Assembly: GCA_022572885.1 (NCBI GenBank)
Contig: JACZVC010000019.1
Span: 1 to 64,000 of the forward strand
Reading direction: 5' to 3'
Origin: Pseudomonadota bacterium
GTDB taxonomy: Bacteria > Pseudomonadota > Gammaproteobacteria > Steroidobacterales > MnTg04
DNA length: 64,000 nucleotides
Shown here: piece by piece, positions 1 to 7,855 of the stretch
How the letters are laid out: each line of letters opens with the position of its first letter
How positions within the stretch are numbered: the first letter of the stretch is position 1
Notes under the pieces: generated by a model
Databases searched by the model: none
What the model was told of the DNA's origin: nothing
Seen by the model: the letters and a program-made list of their open reading frames with translations, nothing else
Position numbers and translations under genes: made by a program

Positions 1-2
1 GT

Positions 3-425
3 GCGGCGGCGATCGTCGGCTTTATCGCGTTCCAGGTCTGGAATGAGTACCAGGGAGGCGGCCAGCTGCATCCCGCGGGTACGGCGCCAGTCACGCGATC
101 CACGACCGCCGGCCCGGGTCTGCGTCCAACATTCGAACTGATATCACTCGAGGGCGTGCCGGTGTCATCGCGGCAATGGGAGGGAAAACCCCTGGTCGTC
201 AATTTCTGGGCAACCTGGTGCGCACCCTGCCGGCGGGAAATCCCGATGCTCATGGAAATGCAGGTGGAACACGCTGCCGCTGGCCCACGCCTGTGTGTTA
301 ACTTGACAGTACCGGAGCGGGACATAAGCCGAAACGCGAAGCAAGGTCAGCATATGACAGCCGCCGACAATGAATTGACGAACGCCCAGCGGTGGGCCGG
401 ATTTCGCCGGTACACCGGCACATAA
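3..425 (+). pseudogene. TlpA-type thioredoxin, 5' end outside window and 3' truncated
   Basis: The reading frame is open from the window edge. It shows a membrane-anchor-like stretch, then a thioredoxin core with FELISLEG, VVNFWATWCAPCRREIP and the WCAPC redox motif at about 205-225. TlpA/ResA domains normally run about 100 residues past the CxxC. Here the similarity stops about 20 residues later (near base 295) and a low-complexity tail leads to a stop at 423-425, one base before the next gene. The oxidoreductase fold therefore looks incomplete. The redox motif is seen directly; that the truncation arose by rearrangement is inferred. A short family variant is less likely. Confidence 0.55.
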
Positions 426-426
426 C

Positions 427-2841
427 ATGCTCAGACCATTGGTATACATACACGTCATCGTGGTGGTGTTGCTGCTGGCTCTGGCCACAGCAGCGTACGC
501 TGATGACCCGCCCGGCGTGGTTCATTCCACCTCGCTGAAACAACGCCTGCAGACGGCACTGGCGGCAAAAGGCCCGGACTACCCGCCGCGCACCAAACAT
601 CTCCATCTTGACGGGTCGCCGCTTTACACGAACCGTCTGATTCTGGAGGACTCTCCGTACCTGTTGCAGCATGCCCACAACCCGGTGGACTGGTACGCTT
701 GGGGACCGGCGGCCTTCGCCAAGGCGAGCCGCGAGAATAAACCTATTTTTCTCTCGATCGGCTACTCCACGTGTCACTGGTGCCACGTCATGGAGCGAGA
801 GAGTTTTGAGGACATGGCAGTCGCGTTAGTTCTGAACACGCACTTCGTTGCCATCAAGATAGATCGCGAACGCCGCCCTGACATCGACACCATCTACATG
901 ACCGCGGTGCAATTGATAGCTGGGAGAGGGGGCTGGCCCATGTCCAGCTTTCTTACTCCGGCGGGCCAGACCTTCTTCGGCGGCACCTATTATCCCAGAG
1001 ACACCTTCATGAATCTGCTGCGTCAGGTCACCACGGCGTGGCGCCGGAACCGCCCGGGCCTTGAGCAACAGGCTAGCCGGGTGGCCGGCGCGGTGCGTGC
1101 CGCCACCCGCAGCGCCGGCGCCGCCGGCAAAGTGGCCGTTGACACGGTGCAACGCGCGATAACCAACCTACAACAGGCCCATGACGAGCTGCGAGGCGGA
1201 TTTGGTCCCGCTCCAAAGTTTCCCAATGAACCGCGGTATCTGTTACTGCTCGACGAGGCCCTGCGCACGGGTGACGACCGGAGCCGCGACATCATAAGTT
1301 TCGACCTCCAAGCAATGGCCCGCGGCGGTATCTACGACCAAGTGGGTGGTGGCTTTCACCGCTATTCCACCGATAATGCCTGGCTGGTCCCGCACTTCGA
1401 GAAGATGCTCTATAACCAGGCGCAGCTGGCCCGCATCTATGCCGAGGCCTGGCGTCTCACAGGCGATTCCGCGTTCGCACGCATTGCCCGTCAGACAGCG
1501 GACTACGTGCTGCGGGATATGACCGCGCCGGAGGGTGGTTTCTATTCGGCCACCGACGCCGACAGTTCCGATGGTGAAGGGCGGTTCTTTCTCTGGACTC
1601 CAGAACAGATTCGTGCAGCGCTGGCCCCGGCAGACGCTGATTTGGCTGTCGATTTATACGGCTTGACCAGGCGTGGCAACTTCGAGGGCGCGAATATCCT
1701 ACACATGCCAGTGCCCTTGGCCGAATTCGCAACGCAGCGAGACATGTCCCTGTCGGACCTGCTTGCTCGCGTAGATGATATTCGTGCGGCACTTTATGTG
1801 AAGCGCGAGCAGCGCGAGCACCCTGGCCGGGATGAGAAGATCATTACCGCCTGGAACGGCATGATGATTGTGGCGCTGGCCGAGGTCGCCCAGATTCTGG
1901 ACGAACCGCGTTACCGCACGGCGGCACTACGCGCTGCCGAGTTCCTGTGGCGGACCAGCCGCCAGAACAACGGCGAGCTGTGGCGCTCGCGCTTTGACGG
2001 GCGCTCCTCGGTACCCGCGGTTCAGGAAGATTATGCCTGGCTCGCCGATGGGTTTATTCATCTCTATGACTTGACTCGAGATCCGCACTGGCTGGAGCGG
2101 GCGGAGGTGCTGGTCGCAACCATGAACCGGTTGTTCTGGGATGGAAAAGCGGGTGGCTATTTTATGAATACCGACGCCGTGGGCGTCGCCACCATGGCGC
2201 GACCCAAGGACAGCACCGACGGTGCCGTGCCCTCCGGTAACGCGGTGGCGTTGCATGTCCTGGCGAAACTGGCGCAACGCACGGGTGAGGAAGCCTACCG
2301 CAGGACCGCAAATACCTTGCTCGCCGCCTTCGCAAACTCCATCAACCAAAGCCCGACCGTCTACAGCTATCTGCTGCGCGGAGCGCAACAACTCGCCAAC
2401 GGCGCGGCCGGTCCACAACAATATGCGGCACGGGGGGCGATCAAGGTGAACGCCCAGATGCAGGCAAACACGCTGGTGGTGGACATCGCGATCCGCCCGG
2501 GTTGGCACATCAATGCGCACAAGACCCTGCAAGAAAAATTGATACCAACGGTAGTTGGTCTCGAAAAACCTGTTCCGGGGTGGCATTCTGGTGCGGTGTC
2601 CTACCCGACACCCGTCCTCAAGACCCTCGGCTTCCTACGTGAGGAGCTGGCTTTGTACGAAGGGCAAGTGCGCATCACGATGAATTTGCAGCAAACCGAT
2701 CCGGCCGTTGCCGGATCCTTGATCCCGGTTGCGCTGCGCCTGCAAGCCTGCGATGACAGCGTGTGTTTGCCGCCGGAACGGCGGGTCCTACAGGTGCCAG
2801 CGACCCGCCCGCCATCCACAGGGACCGAAGTTTCCAAATGA
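427..2841 (+). CDS. DUF255/YyaL thioredoxin-domain protein with C-terminal DsbD_N-like domain
   Basis: This 804-residue protein has an N-terminal hydrophobic signal (about 1-25, ending in AYA). The DUF255 (YyaL / SSP411) thioredoxin-like domain follows, with [14 protein letters not shown] and the CHWCH motif (about residues 118-122). Next is the alpha/alpha-barrel found in this family, with [12 protein letters not shown]. Standalone YyaL proteins end near residue 690. Here a further 120 or so residues carry PGWHIN, YPTP and [10 protein letters not shown], the pattern of the DsbD N-terminal periplasmic domain, including two cysteines four residues apart. The signal, thioredoxin and DsbD_N-like parts suggest periplasmic thiol-disulfide or metal-thiol chemistry, which is inferred. 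The start has no clear ribosome binding site and lies one base after the upstream stop. Confidence 0.85.
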   Translation: MLRPLVYIHVIVVVLLLALATAAYADDPPGVVHSTSLKQRLQTALAAKGPDYPPRTKHLHLDGSPLYTNRLILEDSPYLLQHAHNPVDWYAWGPAAFAKASRENKPIFLSIGYSTCHWCHVMERESFEDMAVALVLNTHFVAIKIDRERRPDIDTIYMTAVQLIAGRGGWPMSSFLTPAGQTFFGGTYYPRDTFMNLLRQVTTAWRRNRPGLEQQASRVAGAVRAATRSAGAAGKVAVDTVQRAITNLQQAHDELRGGFGPAPKFPNEPRYLLLLDEALRTGDDRSRDIISFDLQAMARGGIYDQVGGGFHRYSTDNAWLVPHFEKMLYNQAQLARIYAEAWRLTGDSAFARIARQTADYVLRDMTAPEGGFYSATDADSSDGEGRFFLWTPEQIRAALAPADADLAVDLYGLTRRGNFEGANILHMPVPLAEFATQRDMSLSDLLARVDDIRAALYVKREQREHPGRDEKIITAWNGMMIVALAEVAQILDEPRYRTAALRAAEFLWRTSRQNNGELWRSRFDGRSSVPAVQEDYAWLADGFIHLYDLTRDPHWLERAEVLVATMNRLFWDGKAGGYFMNTDAVGVATMARPKDSTDGAVPSGNAVALHVLAKLAQRTGEEAYRRTANTLLAAFANSINQSPTVYSYLLRGAQQLANGAAGPQQYAARGAIKVNAQMQANTLVVDIAIRPGWHINAHKTLQEKLIPTVVGLEKPVPGWHSGAVSYPTPVLKTLGFLREELALYEGQVRITMNLQQTDPAVAGSLIPVALRLQACDDSVCLPPERRVLQVPATRPPSTGTEVSK

Positions 2842-3803
2842 ACGCAGCAACGCGAGCGCGCTCTTGACTTGGTAAAATGCTCCCGGTTCTTGTCCCAGAC
2901 CGGAAGAGAATGCCCATCGTGCGGCCCATTGGGCCGCGGGTTACTGTGAAGTGTACGTGAACTACTTGGACGACCCTTAGGCGTCTCGTAACTGTGCGAC
3001 GGAACCCGGCTTTGGAACCGACGTATTTTCGCCAAGCCGCTCTCAAGATGCGTGGGGGATCACTAACCTGGCCGCGAGGATGTACCCATGCTCATGCAGC
3101 GTCAGTTGAGTGAAGTAGAGGAACATTTCGACGACTTGCAATTGCGCAACGAATTACAACTGCTTCTTACATCTTTGCGACAACACCGAGGGCGGCTGCC
3201 CGATTATCGAAGACATTGATCAAAAAGACAGCCTGCCCAAGCAGACGAAACGCGATCGCCAATAAGGAAGCTGGGTCGAAGCATTTTTCTCACTGGAAGT
3301 CTAGTGGTCTCGTCTGTTAGGGAAGCCAAACGGCAAACCCCGTACCGATGCCGGTCGGTCGGATATCTAGGGCCGCGATTCACAGTGGCGGTAGAATTAT
3401 TGTCGGGAACTATACTTTTGTGGTGAGTGTCACAGGCAGTAAGGCAAATCGGACCGAAGCCGGCACGCAAAGCTCCGGGTCCTGGCTTCGGCTGCGACGA
3501 CTTCGCGCCGCGAAGGATTCTAAGATCGCCAAGCCTCCGCAGCCCACATGAACGCCGTGCAGATCGTGAACACTATGGAATTGAGATGGATGCCCTTGGG
3601 GAACGACTGGATGCCGTCTTCAGCGAGTTTGCAAATAGCCATCCTAGCGGCTAGCGTGTACACGTCGCTGGTCCATCCGAAAGCTTCCCCGGAAGGGCTC
3701 GTTGCTGAACTTGCCGGTCTACGCCTAAGCATCTGTTTTTCTGGCCCGGCATACGGGCTAGCCCACGTGAAATACAACCAAATATGATCGGAAGGAGAGG
3801 ATT
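2842..3803. other. Intergenic region with decayed coding fragments
   Basis: About 960 bases contain no intact gene of recognisable family. A frameshifted MerR-like tail lies at 3088-3265 (listed separately). A short open stretch at about 3562-3654 reads HYGIEMDALGERLDAVFSEF and may be another remnant. No clear terminator for the upstream gene was found. The region has the mosaic look of repeated insertion and decay, consistent with the broken thioredoxin, hemN and integrase around it. Confidence 0.5.
3088..3265 (+). pseudogene. Possible C-terminal remnant of a MerR-family regulator, frameshifted
   Basis: One frame from 3088 gives a coiled-coil-like stretch (SEVEEHFDDLQLRNELQLLL). A second frame, entered near 3176, continues CDNTEGGCPIIEDID and stops at 3263-3265. 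Together they resemble the dimerisation helix plus cysteine-bearing metal-binding loop (C-x6-C followed by PIIE) of MerR/CueR/CadR-type metalloregulators. One frameshift is needed and the DNA-binding domain is missing. A metal regulator would fit next to the copper-linked bufferin operon, but the assignment is by pattern only. Confidence 0.35.
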
Positions 3804-4088
3804 ATGAGAGACACAAAGACCCTGATGAAAGCGGCTTTGGCTGGTGTCGTTGCCTTGAGCATGGGTGCTGTGGTTGGTAGCGCGTCTGCTGCCAAGCCGG
3901 GTTTCGAGAAGTGTGCCGGTATTGTCAAGGCCGGTATGAACGACTGTGGCACAGCCACGCATGATTGCTCGGGCAAGGCCAAGGAGGATGGGGCTGAGGA
4001 GGAGTGGATCTACGTCCCCGAAGGGACTTGTGACAAGATTGTGGAGGCCACTCTTAAAGCGCCGGCGCCCAAGAAAGAGGAATCATAA
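3804..4088 (+). CDS. bufA1: Bufferin precursor peptide (DUF2282 family, BufA1 type)
   Basis: A 94-residue precursor of the DUF2282 family, known as bufferin: a long ribosomally made, modified peptide linked to copper tolerance. It has a Sec signal (about 1-29, cleavage near SASA-A) and four cysteines at residues 37, 48, 55 and 76 in the family pattern KCxGxxKAGxNDC...HxCxGxxK...WxYVPxGTC. In the family the MNIO enzyme modifies core cysteines to thiooxazole-type groups. The Lys/Glu-rich tail is variable. A strong ribosome binding site (GGAAGGAGAGG) ends five bases before the ATG. It is the first gene of a bufA-bufB-bufC operon, 45 bases before bufB. Confidence 0.9.
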   Translation: MRDTKTLMKAALAGVVALSMGAVVGSASAAKPGFEKCAGIVKAGMNDCGTATHDCSGKAKEDGAEEEWIYVPEGTCDKIVEATLKAPAPKKEES

Positions 4089-4133
4089 CCTCCGACATGT
4101 GCTCCGGGCGGCCACCGAGGAGCTTCCCGCTTC

Positions 4134-4979
4134 GTGGGCGATTGTCCTATGCCTCCGTTTAGTGACATGCCGGTAATCGGCGCCGGGATCGGCCTGCGCA
4201 CACAACATTATCAGGAAATCTTGGTCAACAGGCCGCCGGTGCGATGGTTCGAGGTGCTATCGGAAAACTATTTCGGTGCTGGTGGTCTGCCGCTCTATCA
4301 TCTGGAACAGGTGCGTGAAAGCTACCCCATCACCATGCACGGCGTGGGCATGTCCCTGGGGTCGACGGACCCTCTTGATTTTAACTATCTGGCCAAGCTG
4401 AAGGCTCTGGCCGAGCGCTTCGAACCGGTCTGGATCTCCGATCATCTTGCCTGGATATCCGTCAATCGCCGGTATACGCACGATCTGTTGCCGTTGCCGT
4501 ACACGGAAGAGGCGCTCAGTCATGTCGCGAGGCGTGTCATCCAGGCCGAGGACTTCCTGGGGCGTCGCCTCCTGATCGAGAACCCCGCCACCTACCTGAG
4601 CTTCAACCACTCGGAGATGACCGAGTGGGAATTCGTGCAGGGTCTTGTCGATCGGACGGACTGTGAACTGCTCATTGACGTGAACAATATCTACGTCAGC
4701 GCAACGAATCACGGCTTTGATCCCATGGACTACATCAAGGCGGTTCCGAAGGAGCGCGTGAGAGAGATCCATTTGGCCGGGTACGAGGAACGCGAGGACT
4801 ACCTGTTTGACACCCACGGCTGCCGGGTCCACCCACCGGTGTGGGAACTGTACCGGGCCGCCCTAGAGTATTTCGGGCCAGTGCCCACCCTCATTGAGTG
4901 GGATACGGATATTCCCCCGTTTAGCGTATTGGTGGAAGAGGCGGAGAAGGCACAGGCACAGTTGGATGTGGCGGCATGA
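4134..4979 (+). CDS. bufB: MNIO-family bufferin maturase (DUF692)
   Basis: A full-length 281-residue multinuclear non-haem iron oxygenase with a TIM-barrel fold, which modifies cysteines of the upstream precursor together with BufC. Metal-ligand candidates in family order are the His of MHGVGMSLG, Asp and His of WISDHLAW, Glu of LIENPATY, Asp/Asn of LIDVNNIYVSATNH, His of REIHLAGY, Asp/His of DTHGCRVH and Glu of LIEWDTDIP. The GTG at 4134 is preferred over ATG 4149 because a GAGGAG site lies 11 bases before it but 26 before the ATG. The stop overlaps the bufC start by four bases, so translation is probably coupled. Confidence 0.9.
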   Translation: MGDCPMPPFSDMPVIGAGIGLRTQHYQEILVNRPPVRWFEVLSENYFGAGGLPLYHLEQVRESYPITMHGVGMSLGSTDPLDFNYLAKLKALAERFEPVWISDHLAWISVNRRYTHDLLPLPYTEEALSHVARRVIQAEDFLGRRLLIENPATYLSFNHSEMTEWEFVQGLVDRTDCELLIDVNNIYVSATNHGFDPMDYIKAVPKERVREIHLAGYEEREDYLFDTHGCRVHPPVWELYRAALEYFGPVPTLIEWDTDIPPFSVLVEEAEKAQAQLDVAA

Positions 4980-5767
4980 TGTCTCTTCGCGAGCTGCAGG
5001 GTTTGTTCCAGGAGGCCGTGTTCGAAAGCGACACGAACGGGCCGGCGCTCGCTCGTGTGAGTGAGTATATCCACGCAAAGGAGGGTCTGTCATCCGCCGA
5101 ACTCCTGCGTATCTATGGCAGCAGTATCTTTGGCACGCTGACCCGGGCCCTGAGCGAGATATACCCCGTATGCCGCCGTCTGGTGGGACCGGCGTTCTTT
5201 GAGACCATGGCGCGGATCTTTATCCACCAGATGCCTTCGCACTCTGCCGACCTCGCCGATTATGGACAAGCCCTCGCCGACTTTGTGGCCGAGTTCGAAC
5301 CTGCTGCCGGTCTGACCTATCTCCCCGATGTAGCACGCCTGGAATGGCACTGGCACCGGGCCTTTCACGCAGCGGATGAACCAGGGCTGGACGTCACCGT
5401 CTTAGGCGAAATCGCGAAGTCGGACCGAAGCCGAATCCTGTTTCGACTTCCGGCGTCGGCAACGCTGCTGGCGTCCAATTTTCCCATCCACCGGATCTGG
5501 GAGGTCAATCAGGACAACTGGAAGGGTGAGCAACAGGTCAGTCTGGCAGAAGGCGGCGCGCGGCTCATGGTCTGGCGCCAGGACTATGACATGCGTATCG
5601 ATCCACTCGACGAACGGGCCTGGCAGCTCCTAATAGCTATCGAACGTCAAAGCCCCTTTGCCGTTCTGAGTGATCCGGAAACCATGCCGGATATCGCCAC
5701 GCTGCTGCCCCGTTGTATACAGTGCGGCTGGATCGCCGGATTTCAGCTGGCCGATCAGACATTATGA
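4976..5767 (+). CDS. bufC: MNIO partner protein (DUF2063, RiPP recognition)
   Basis: This 263-residue protein has the DUF2063 N-terminal domain (LRELQGLFQEAVF, YIHAKEGLSSAELLRIYGSSI, FIHQMPSHSADLADYG) and a C-terminal recognition-type domain ending GWIAGF. In bufferin systems this partner binds the precursor leader and presents it to the MNIO enzyme. ATG at 4976 overlaps the end of bufB (ATGA). The last residues (LADQTL) run into inverted hemN DNA, so the original C-terminus may have been slightly changed by that rearrangement. The DoxX-like bufD often found in these operons is absent. Confidence 0.88.
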   Translation: MMSLRELQGLFQEAVFESDTNGPALARVSEYIHAKEGLSSAELLRIYGSSIFGTLTRALSEIYPVCRRLVGPAFFETMARIFIHQMPSHSADLADYGQALADFVAEFEPAAGLTYLPDVARLEWHWHRAFHAADEPGLDVTVLGEIAKSDRSRILFRLPASATLLASNFPIHRIWEVNQDNWKGEQQVSLAEGGARLMVWRQDYDMRIDPLDERAWQLLIAIERQSPFAVLSDPETMPDIATLLPRCIQCGWIAGFQLADQTL

Positions 5768-6160
5768 AGTGCTGTGCGCCCATCAGATCGGTGAGCTGTA
5801 CGTGGTTCAGGAAAGTCGGAGTCGCCCCCCCACCCCAGTGAACTTGCTCCACGGTTCGTCCGTGATCATAGAGGCTAGCCACGATCTGAATCTCTTTGTG
5901 CAGTCGTTTGAGATAAGCATCTGCTTTTTCTGCGCTACTGATGATCTTTTTGGTGCAACCGAAGAAGTAGCAGAGTGATCGGCAGAAGGTTATGTGTACG
6001 TAAACCGATAACGAACGACGAAGTGAATTACCGTTACTGAGTGCCACTAAGCGCCGGTAGTCCAGCTCGTTGAAATCTTCAGTGAGTTCGGCGGCGGTTT
6101 GATAGGACGTATAGCGAGGCCCCGTCGCGTTATAACGCCGGGCAAGCTCGGGATCGAAAA
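5768..6160 (-). pseudogene. hemN: Fragment of oxygen-independent coproporphyrinogen III oxidase
   Basis: Reading leftward from about 6160, the frame encodes FDPELARRYNATGPRYTSY, then LSVYVHITFCRSLCYFFGC, then VEQVHWGGGATPTFL. These are the N-terminal 130 or so residues of HemN (normally about 455). The radical-SAM motif is normally CxxxCxxC followed by GC. Here the third cysteine is Phe (CYFFGC), and the conserved HIPFC is HITFC. Homology ends at the bufC stop on one side and the integrase fragment on the other. Both the truncation and the lost Fe-S ligand mark it as dead. It is presumably displaced from a genomic hemN elsewhere. Confidence 0.85.
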
Positions 6161-6497
6161 TCCGAAAGGCGGACGAAGTTTTGAGCTAGTGCTTTCTGAC
6201 TCGATAATCGAACACATGGAGCGGGTACGCTTCGATGACGAATGGGTCTTCTTCGGCATGAAAAGCCCGAATTCATACCGCGAGGCTTCAATGCCGGTGC
6301 CCGCAGGCAAGCTCAGAAACATCTACCAAGCCGTAGCGAAGTCGCTGCACGTGGATGATCTGTTTCTGAAGCTACTGGTCAACCACAAGGTAACTGACGT
6401 CACGCATGGCTACGCCGGGCAGCGGTCGATTCTGTTGGACACGTTGATTGCTGAGCAGGAGCGAATTAGCGAGGCACTATTGCCAGACGTCGGCTGA
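6159..6497 (+). pseudogene. C-terminal fragment of a tyrosine integrase
   Basis: About 112 residues match residues 265-377 of the intact integrase at 8895-10028, for example DDEWVF, SMPVPxGK, RNIYQAVAKS, HVDDLFLK and GYAGQRSILLDTLIAEQERISEAL. The match begins exactly where hemN similarity ends. The catalytic Arg of box I and the whole N-terminal domain are missing. The last 50 or so bases are nearly identical to the intact gene, while the rest is more diverged. It points right, toward the defence-like cassette, and its end overlaps the end of the convergent PLD-like gene by 21 bases. Confidence 0.85.
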
Positions 6498-7151
6498 GTC
6501 CCAGTGCTCGTTGAATCCGTGCAGCATTGTCGCACGAATGTCTTGACCGGCCCGTATCAAAAAGCATTGCTTCTTGCCGAACCCGTTCAAACTAGTCCCC
6601 AAGATAAGCATTGAGGTCTTGTCAATGATGTACCGGTCGTGCAACACATTTTTCTGCGTGGTCTTGATCTCGAGTGTCCGCCCCGGCTTCTGAAACGCCG
6701 CCAATGTCTGCCTTAGGCGTCCCGAGTCTTTCACGTTATGCGTTAAGTATTTTACGTTTCCAGTCAGGGAATCCAAATGTTCGATGCTCGACTCATCAAG
6801 GTAGGGGTCACAGACACGAACCAACCCGTTCATTCCGCCGAATAATTCATGCAACGTAACTACATTTTGGATTGACTTACTCGGATCAATGAAAAGTATG
6901 GGACCAGAGGCCCCATCAAGACGCTTTCGACCTGCCTCCAGTATGTGGTACCTCCACTTGTGCGCGCGCTTGCGTCGAGAAACCAAGTCCCTATTCCTCA
7001 ATAGCGACGCTTCGATCGTGCGCCAGTGCGTGTTGACGCCGTGCATGTCGTGCAACCTATGAGAAATCTCCGCAGGTGTCAGATCATCTTCGAATGCGAG
7101 CACATAAAGTGTCTGCTCGCAGGCGTCGCTCATTTCACTCAGCTGAATCAT
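6477..7151 (-). CDS. Winged-helix protein with PLD-like (HKD-type) domain, putative defence effector
   Basis: A 224-residue protein of unnamed family. Residues 1-80 look like a winged helix (DLTPAEISHRLHDM, NTHWRTIEASLLRNRDLVSRR). Residues 85-224 look like a single phospholipase D/nuclease domain with LFIDPSKS, VRVCDPYLDE and a motif HDRYIID followed by GTSLNGFGKK. This is the H-x-K/R-x(3)-D plus GxSxN arrangement, with Arg in place of Lys. Such domains act as nucleases, or as inactive sensors, in several anti-phage proteins. Its ATG overlaps the stop of the upstream gene by one base (TAATG), so the pair is translationally coupled. The 3' end overlaps the integrase fragment. Function is inferred. 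Confidence 0.6.
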   Translation of the reverse strand: MIQLSEMSDACEQTLYVLAFEDDLTPAEISHRLHDMHGVNTHWRTIEASLLRNRDLVSRRKRAHKWRYHILEAGRKRLDGASGPILFIDPSKSIQNVVTLHELFGGMNGLVRVCDPYLDESSIEHLDSLTGNVKYLTHNVKDSGRLRQTLAAFQKPGRTLEIKTTQKNVLHDRYIIDKTSMLILGTSLNGFGKKQCFLIRAGQDIRATMLHGFNEHWDSADVWQ

Positions 7152-7675
7152 TATTTAGCTGCCGAGCCCTTCTTCTTTTTAGGCACATACGTCGTCATGC
7201 CCTTTGTTTTCTGGACTACATCCTTCGAGAATTTCGCCGCAACCGCATCCCGACCAGTTTTCGTAACGTAATACGTGTCGTTAGCCCCGCTCCTGGGAGC
7301 GATCCAACCAGCCTTGACGGTCCAGTTGATATCACGGCTGAGATTTTTTGGGACAGGCTCAGAAGCGTTCTCGAATTGCCGAACTAAATCGTCACGCTTA
7401 ATATCCGCCTTAGACTCGTGGTCAGCCAGGTATATGCCGATAGCGGTGATTTTGTCGGGACCTCGAACTGCCGCGCATTCGTCCAAGAATTCACGAATCG
7501 AAAGCTCGCCATGATGCGTGGGAATATGGTGTTGCGCGGTCCCGCGCGCCGCTGCGGGCGCCTGGCCTGTCACCATGACCAATACTATCTGATCGGCTAA
7601 TGCCTTTGATATCTCACGGTCGATCTTTAAACCCGGTCCTTCTAGCTGGACCTTGTAGCCTTCCTCGTCTGCCAT
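7151..7675 (-). CDS. Small winged-helix-like protein, probable partner or autoregulator
   Basis: A 174-residue protein not recognised as a named family. The middle and C-terminal part (about 55-150) resembles a winged helix: LSIREFLDECAAV, DLVRQFENA, NLSRDINWTVKAGWIA, then a hairpin-like TYYVTKTGRDAVAAKF. The last 20 residues are Lys-rich. It is the first gene of a two-gene leftward operon with a good ribosome binding site (AGGAG). Its promoter has a 12-bp palindrome inside the -35/-10 spacer and a second related palindrome upstream, so self-repression is a natural guess. No catalytic motif was seen. Confidence 0.6.
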   Translation of the reverse strand: MADEEGYKVQLEGPGLKIDREISKALADQIVLVMVTGQAPAAARGTAQHHIPTHHGELSIREFLDECAAVRGPDKITAIGIYLADHESKADIKRDDLVRQFENASEPVPKNLSRDINWTVKAGWIAPRSGANDTYYVTKTGRDAVAAKFSKDVVQKTKGMTTYVPKKKKGSAAK

Positions 7676-7706
7676 ATCGAAACTCCTGAATCTATTGGTT
7701 CGACGA

Positions 7707-7750
7707 AGGATACACTAGTCGCGACTATTGTCAAGACATTTGTCGCGACA
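7707..7750 (-). promoter_or_regulatory. Promoter of the leftward operon with two GTCGCGAC palindromic operators
   Basis: On the minus strand TTGACA (7734-7729) and TATCCT (7712-7707) are 16 bases apart. The perfect palindrome TAGTCGCGACTA (7716-7727) sits wholly inside that spacer. A second palindrome, TGTCGCGACA (7741-7750), lies just upstream of the -35 box. The shared core GTCGCGAC repeats with 24-25 bp spacing. This is a textbook layout for a dimeric repressor; the winged-helix protein of the operon is the obvious candidate. Confidence 0.7.
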
Positions 7751-7780
7751 TTTGTATACCTATGTTGACGATCTTGAGGG

Positions 7781-7814
7781 AAAAAGCCCCCGCCTTCACG
7801 GGCGGGGGATTTTC
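7781..7814. terminator. GC-rich stem-loop flanked by A and T runs
   Basis: CCCCCGCC (7787-7794) pairs with GGCGGGGG (7801-7808) around a six-base loop, with AAAAAG before and ATTTT after. It lies between the two divergent promoters and would end transcription reading in either direction, insulating the HEPN gene from outside read-through. No gene converges on it, which is unusual for a plain terminator. Confidence 0.6.
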
Positions 7815-7818
7815 GCGG

Positions 7819-7847
7819 TTGGTTCACGGCGGTCTCATCCGTATAAT
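7819..7847 (+). promoter_or_regulatory. Promoter of the HEPN gene, predicted leaderless
   Basis: TTGGTT (7819-7824), a 17-base spacer and a perfect TATAAT (7842-7847). A start point 6-8 bases further places the 5' end at about 7853-7856, on or next to the ATG at 7856. No Shine-Dalgarno sequence precedes that ATG. The simplest reading is a leaderless transcript. Confidence 0.6.
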
Positions 7848-7855
7848 CTCGCATC

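Noticed and set aside
297-321. AACTTGACAGTA shared between 299-310 and 11269-11280, possibly insertion-sequence ends
   Set aside because: Only 12 bases match, with no target duplication or second end; chance is enough.
1927-2586. Long antisense frame (219 codons) inside the DUF255 gene
   Set aside because: GC-rich shadow of the real gene; composition is Arg/His/Pro-rich with no family pattern.
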